From DATNPH01 sp036703315 (GTDB taxonomy: Bacteria; Cyanobacteriota; Cyanobacteriia; Cyanobacteriales; Coleofasciculaceae), in the NCBI GenBank assembly GCA_036703315.1, contig DATNPH010000063.1, forward strand, positions 1-53,425: a DNA stretch of 53,425 nt. The letters are read 5' to 3'. Below the pieces are notes generated by a model. The model was not told the DNA's origin. It made no database searches and saw only the letters and a program-made list of their open reading frames with translations. Shown piece by piece: positions 53,227 to 53,425 of this stretch. The translations under genes and the position numbers were made by a program. Each line of letters opens with the position of its first letter. The first letter of the stretch is position 1.

Positions 53227-53425
53227 CTAGGGAGCAAACCCAAGGGAAGTTAGCAACTCATTCCATCGCTCAACAGGCAAACTACCTCCAGATGCACTAT
53301 CATGTCCGTGACCGTAGCTCCCCTCTCCTGGCGACAAGTCCACGCTTTGTAAAAAGTCCAGCACATTGATTCCTGAGGAGGTTCTTGCGCTGAAGTTGAC
53401 TCGCCCAGGAATATATCCAGAGTTC
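53227..53425 (-). CDS. DHH family phosphoesterase, C-terminal end (5' part outside window)
   Basis: Only the last 65 or so residues are present, ending at TAG (53227-53229). The text GRVNFSARTSS, LDFLQSVDL and YGHGHDSASGGSLPVERWNE matches the end of the DHHA1 domain of DHH phosphoesterases (RecJ/NrnA relatives), whose GHGHD..SGG loop binds substrate. These enzymes cut nano-RNA, cyclic dinucleotides or single-stranded DNA; which of these applies cannot be told. Confidence 0.75.
   Translation of the reverse strand, partial: NSGYIPGRVNFSARTSSGINVLDFLQSVDLSPGEGSYGHGHDSASGGSLPVERWNELLTSLGFAP

Overview
The window is a 53.4 kb chromosomal segment from a cyanobacterium. This is inferred from the many HIP1-type GCGATCGC octamers inside and between genes, a plant-type [2Fe-2S] ferredoxin, families typical of cyanobacteria (type IV pilin-like G/H protein, PMT-type glycosyltransferase, pentapeptide repeats, SH3b surface proteins), heptanucleotide tandem repeats between genes, and a small-RNA locus carrying the core motif of Yfr1. 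No tRNA, rRNA, CRISPR array or intact transposase was seen. The species cannot be fixed from the sequence alone.

Layout. 1-5.7 kb: a cut-off histidine phosphatase, NAD-type glyceraldehyde-3-phosphate dehydrogenase, a secreted penicillin-acylase-family Ntn hydrolase and an EI24/CysZ-like membrane protein. 5.8-9.8 kb: a small lipoprotein and the bifunctional proline catabolic enzyme PutA. 9.9-12.8 kb: two divergent unknown genes sharing a control region with an inverted repeat, then two tandem small-RNA loci, the first matching Yfr1. 13-19.1 kb: a four-GAF sensor with a degenerate kinase end, pyrD, a glycosyltransferase, and a third small-RNA-like locus. 19.1-23.6 kb: a repeat-rich TPR protein and nirBD. 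24-32.2 kb: tmk-holB, a small conserved protein, an FHA protein, a copper P-type ATPase, an RDD membrane protein with a damaged 5' end, and a CPBP protease. 32.5-36.1 kb: a double-domain histidine phosphatase, an isochorismatase-fold hydrolase, and a gene-poor 1.2 kb stretch with repeats and a gene relic. 36.3-44.4 kb: a degenerate dihydroorotase paralog, lepB, pyrC, an SMR transporter, a pilin-like protein, tsaE, yvcK and ruvC. 44.5-53.4 kb: a trypsin/PDZ protease, two tandemly duplicated SH3b proteins, argD, a 2OG-Fe(II) oxygenase, a pentapeptide protein, ferredoxin and the end of a DHH phosphoesterase.

Functionally most genes are housekeeping: pyrimidine synthesis (pyrD, pyrC and its paralog, tmk), DNA replication and repair (holB, tmk, ruvC, DHH), nitrogen and amino-acid metabolism (nirBD, argD, putA), tRNA modification (tsaE) and the cell envelope. 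Genes mostly stand alone; the clearest operons are tmk-holB and nirB-nirD. The less ordinary content lies between genes: a candidate three-member small-RNA family, a 206-bp element with 20-bp terminal inverted repeats and a 4-bp target duplication, two copies of a 90-bp element with 12-bp inverted ends, two solitary hairpins resembling IS200/IS605 right ends, a gene relic, and a duplicated gene-plus-promoter unit.
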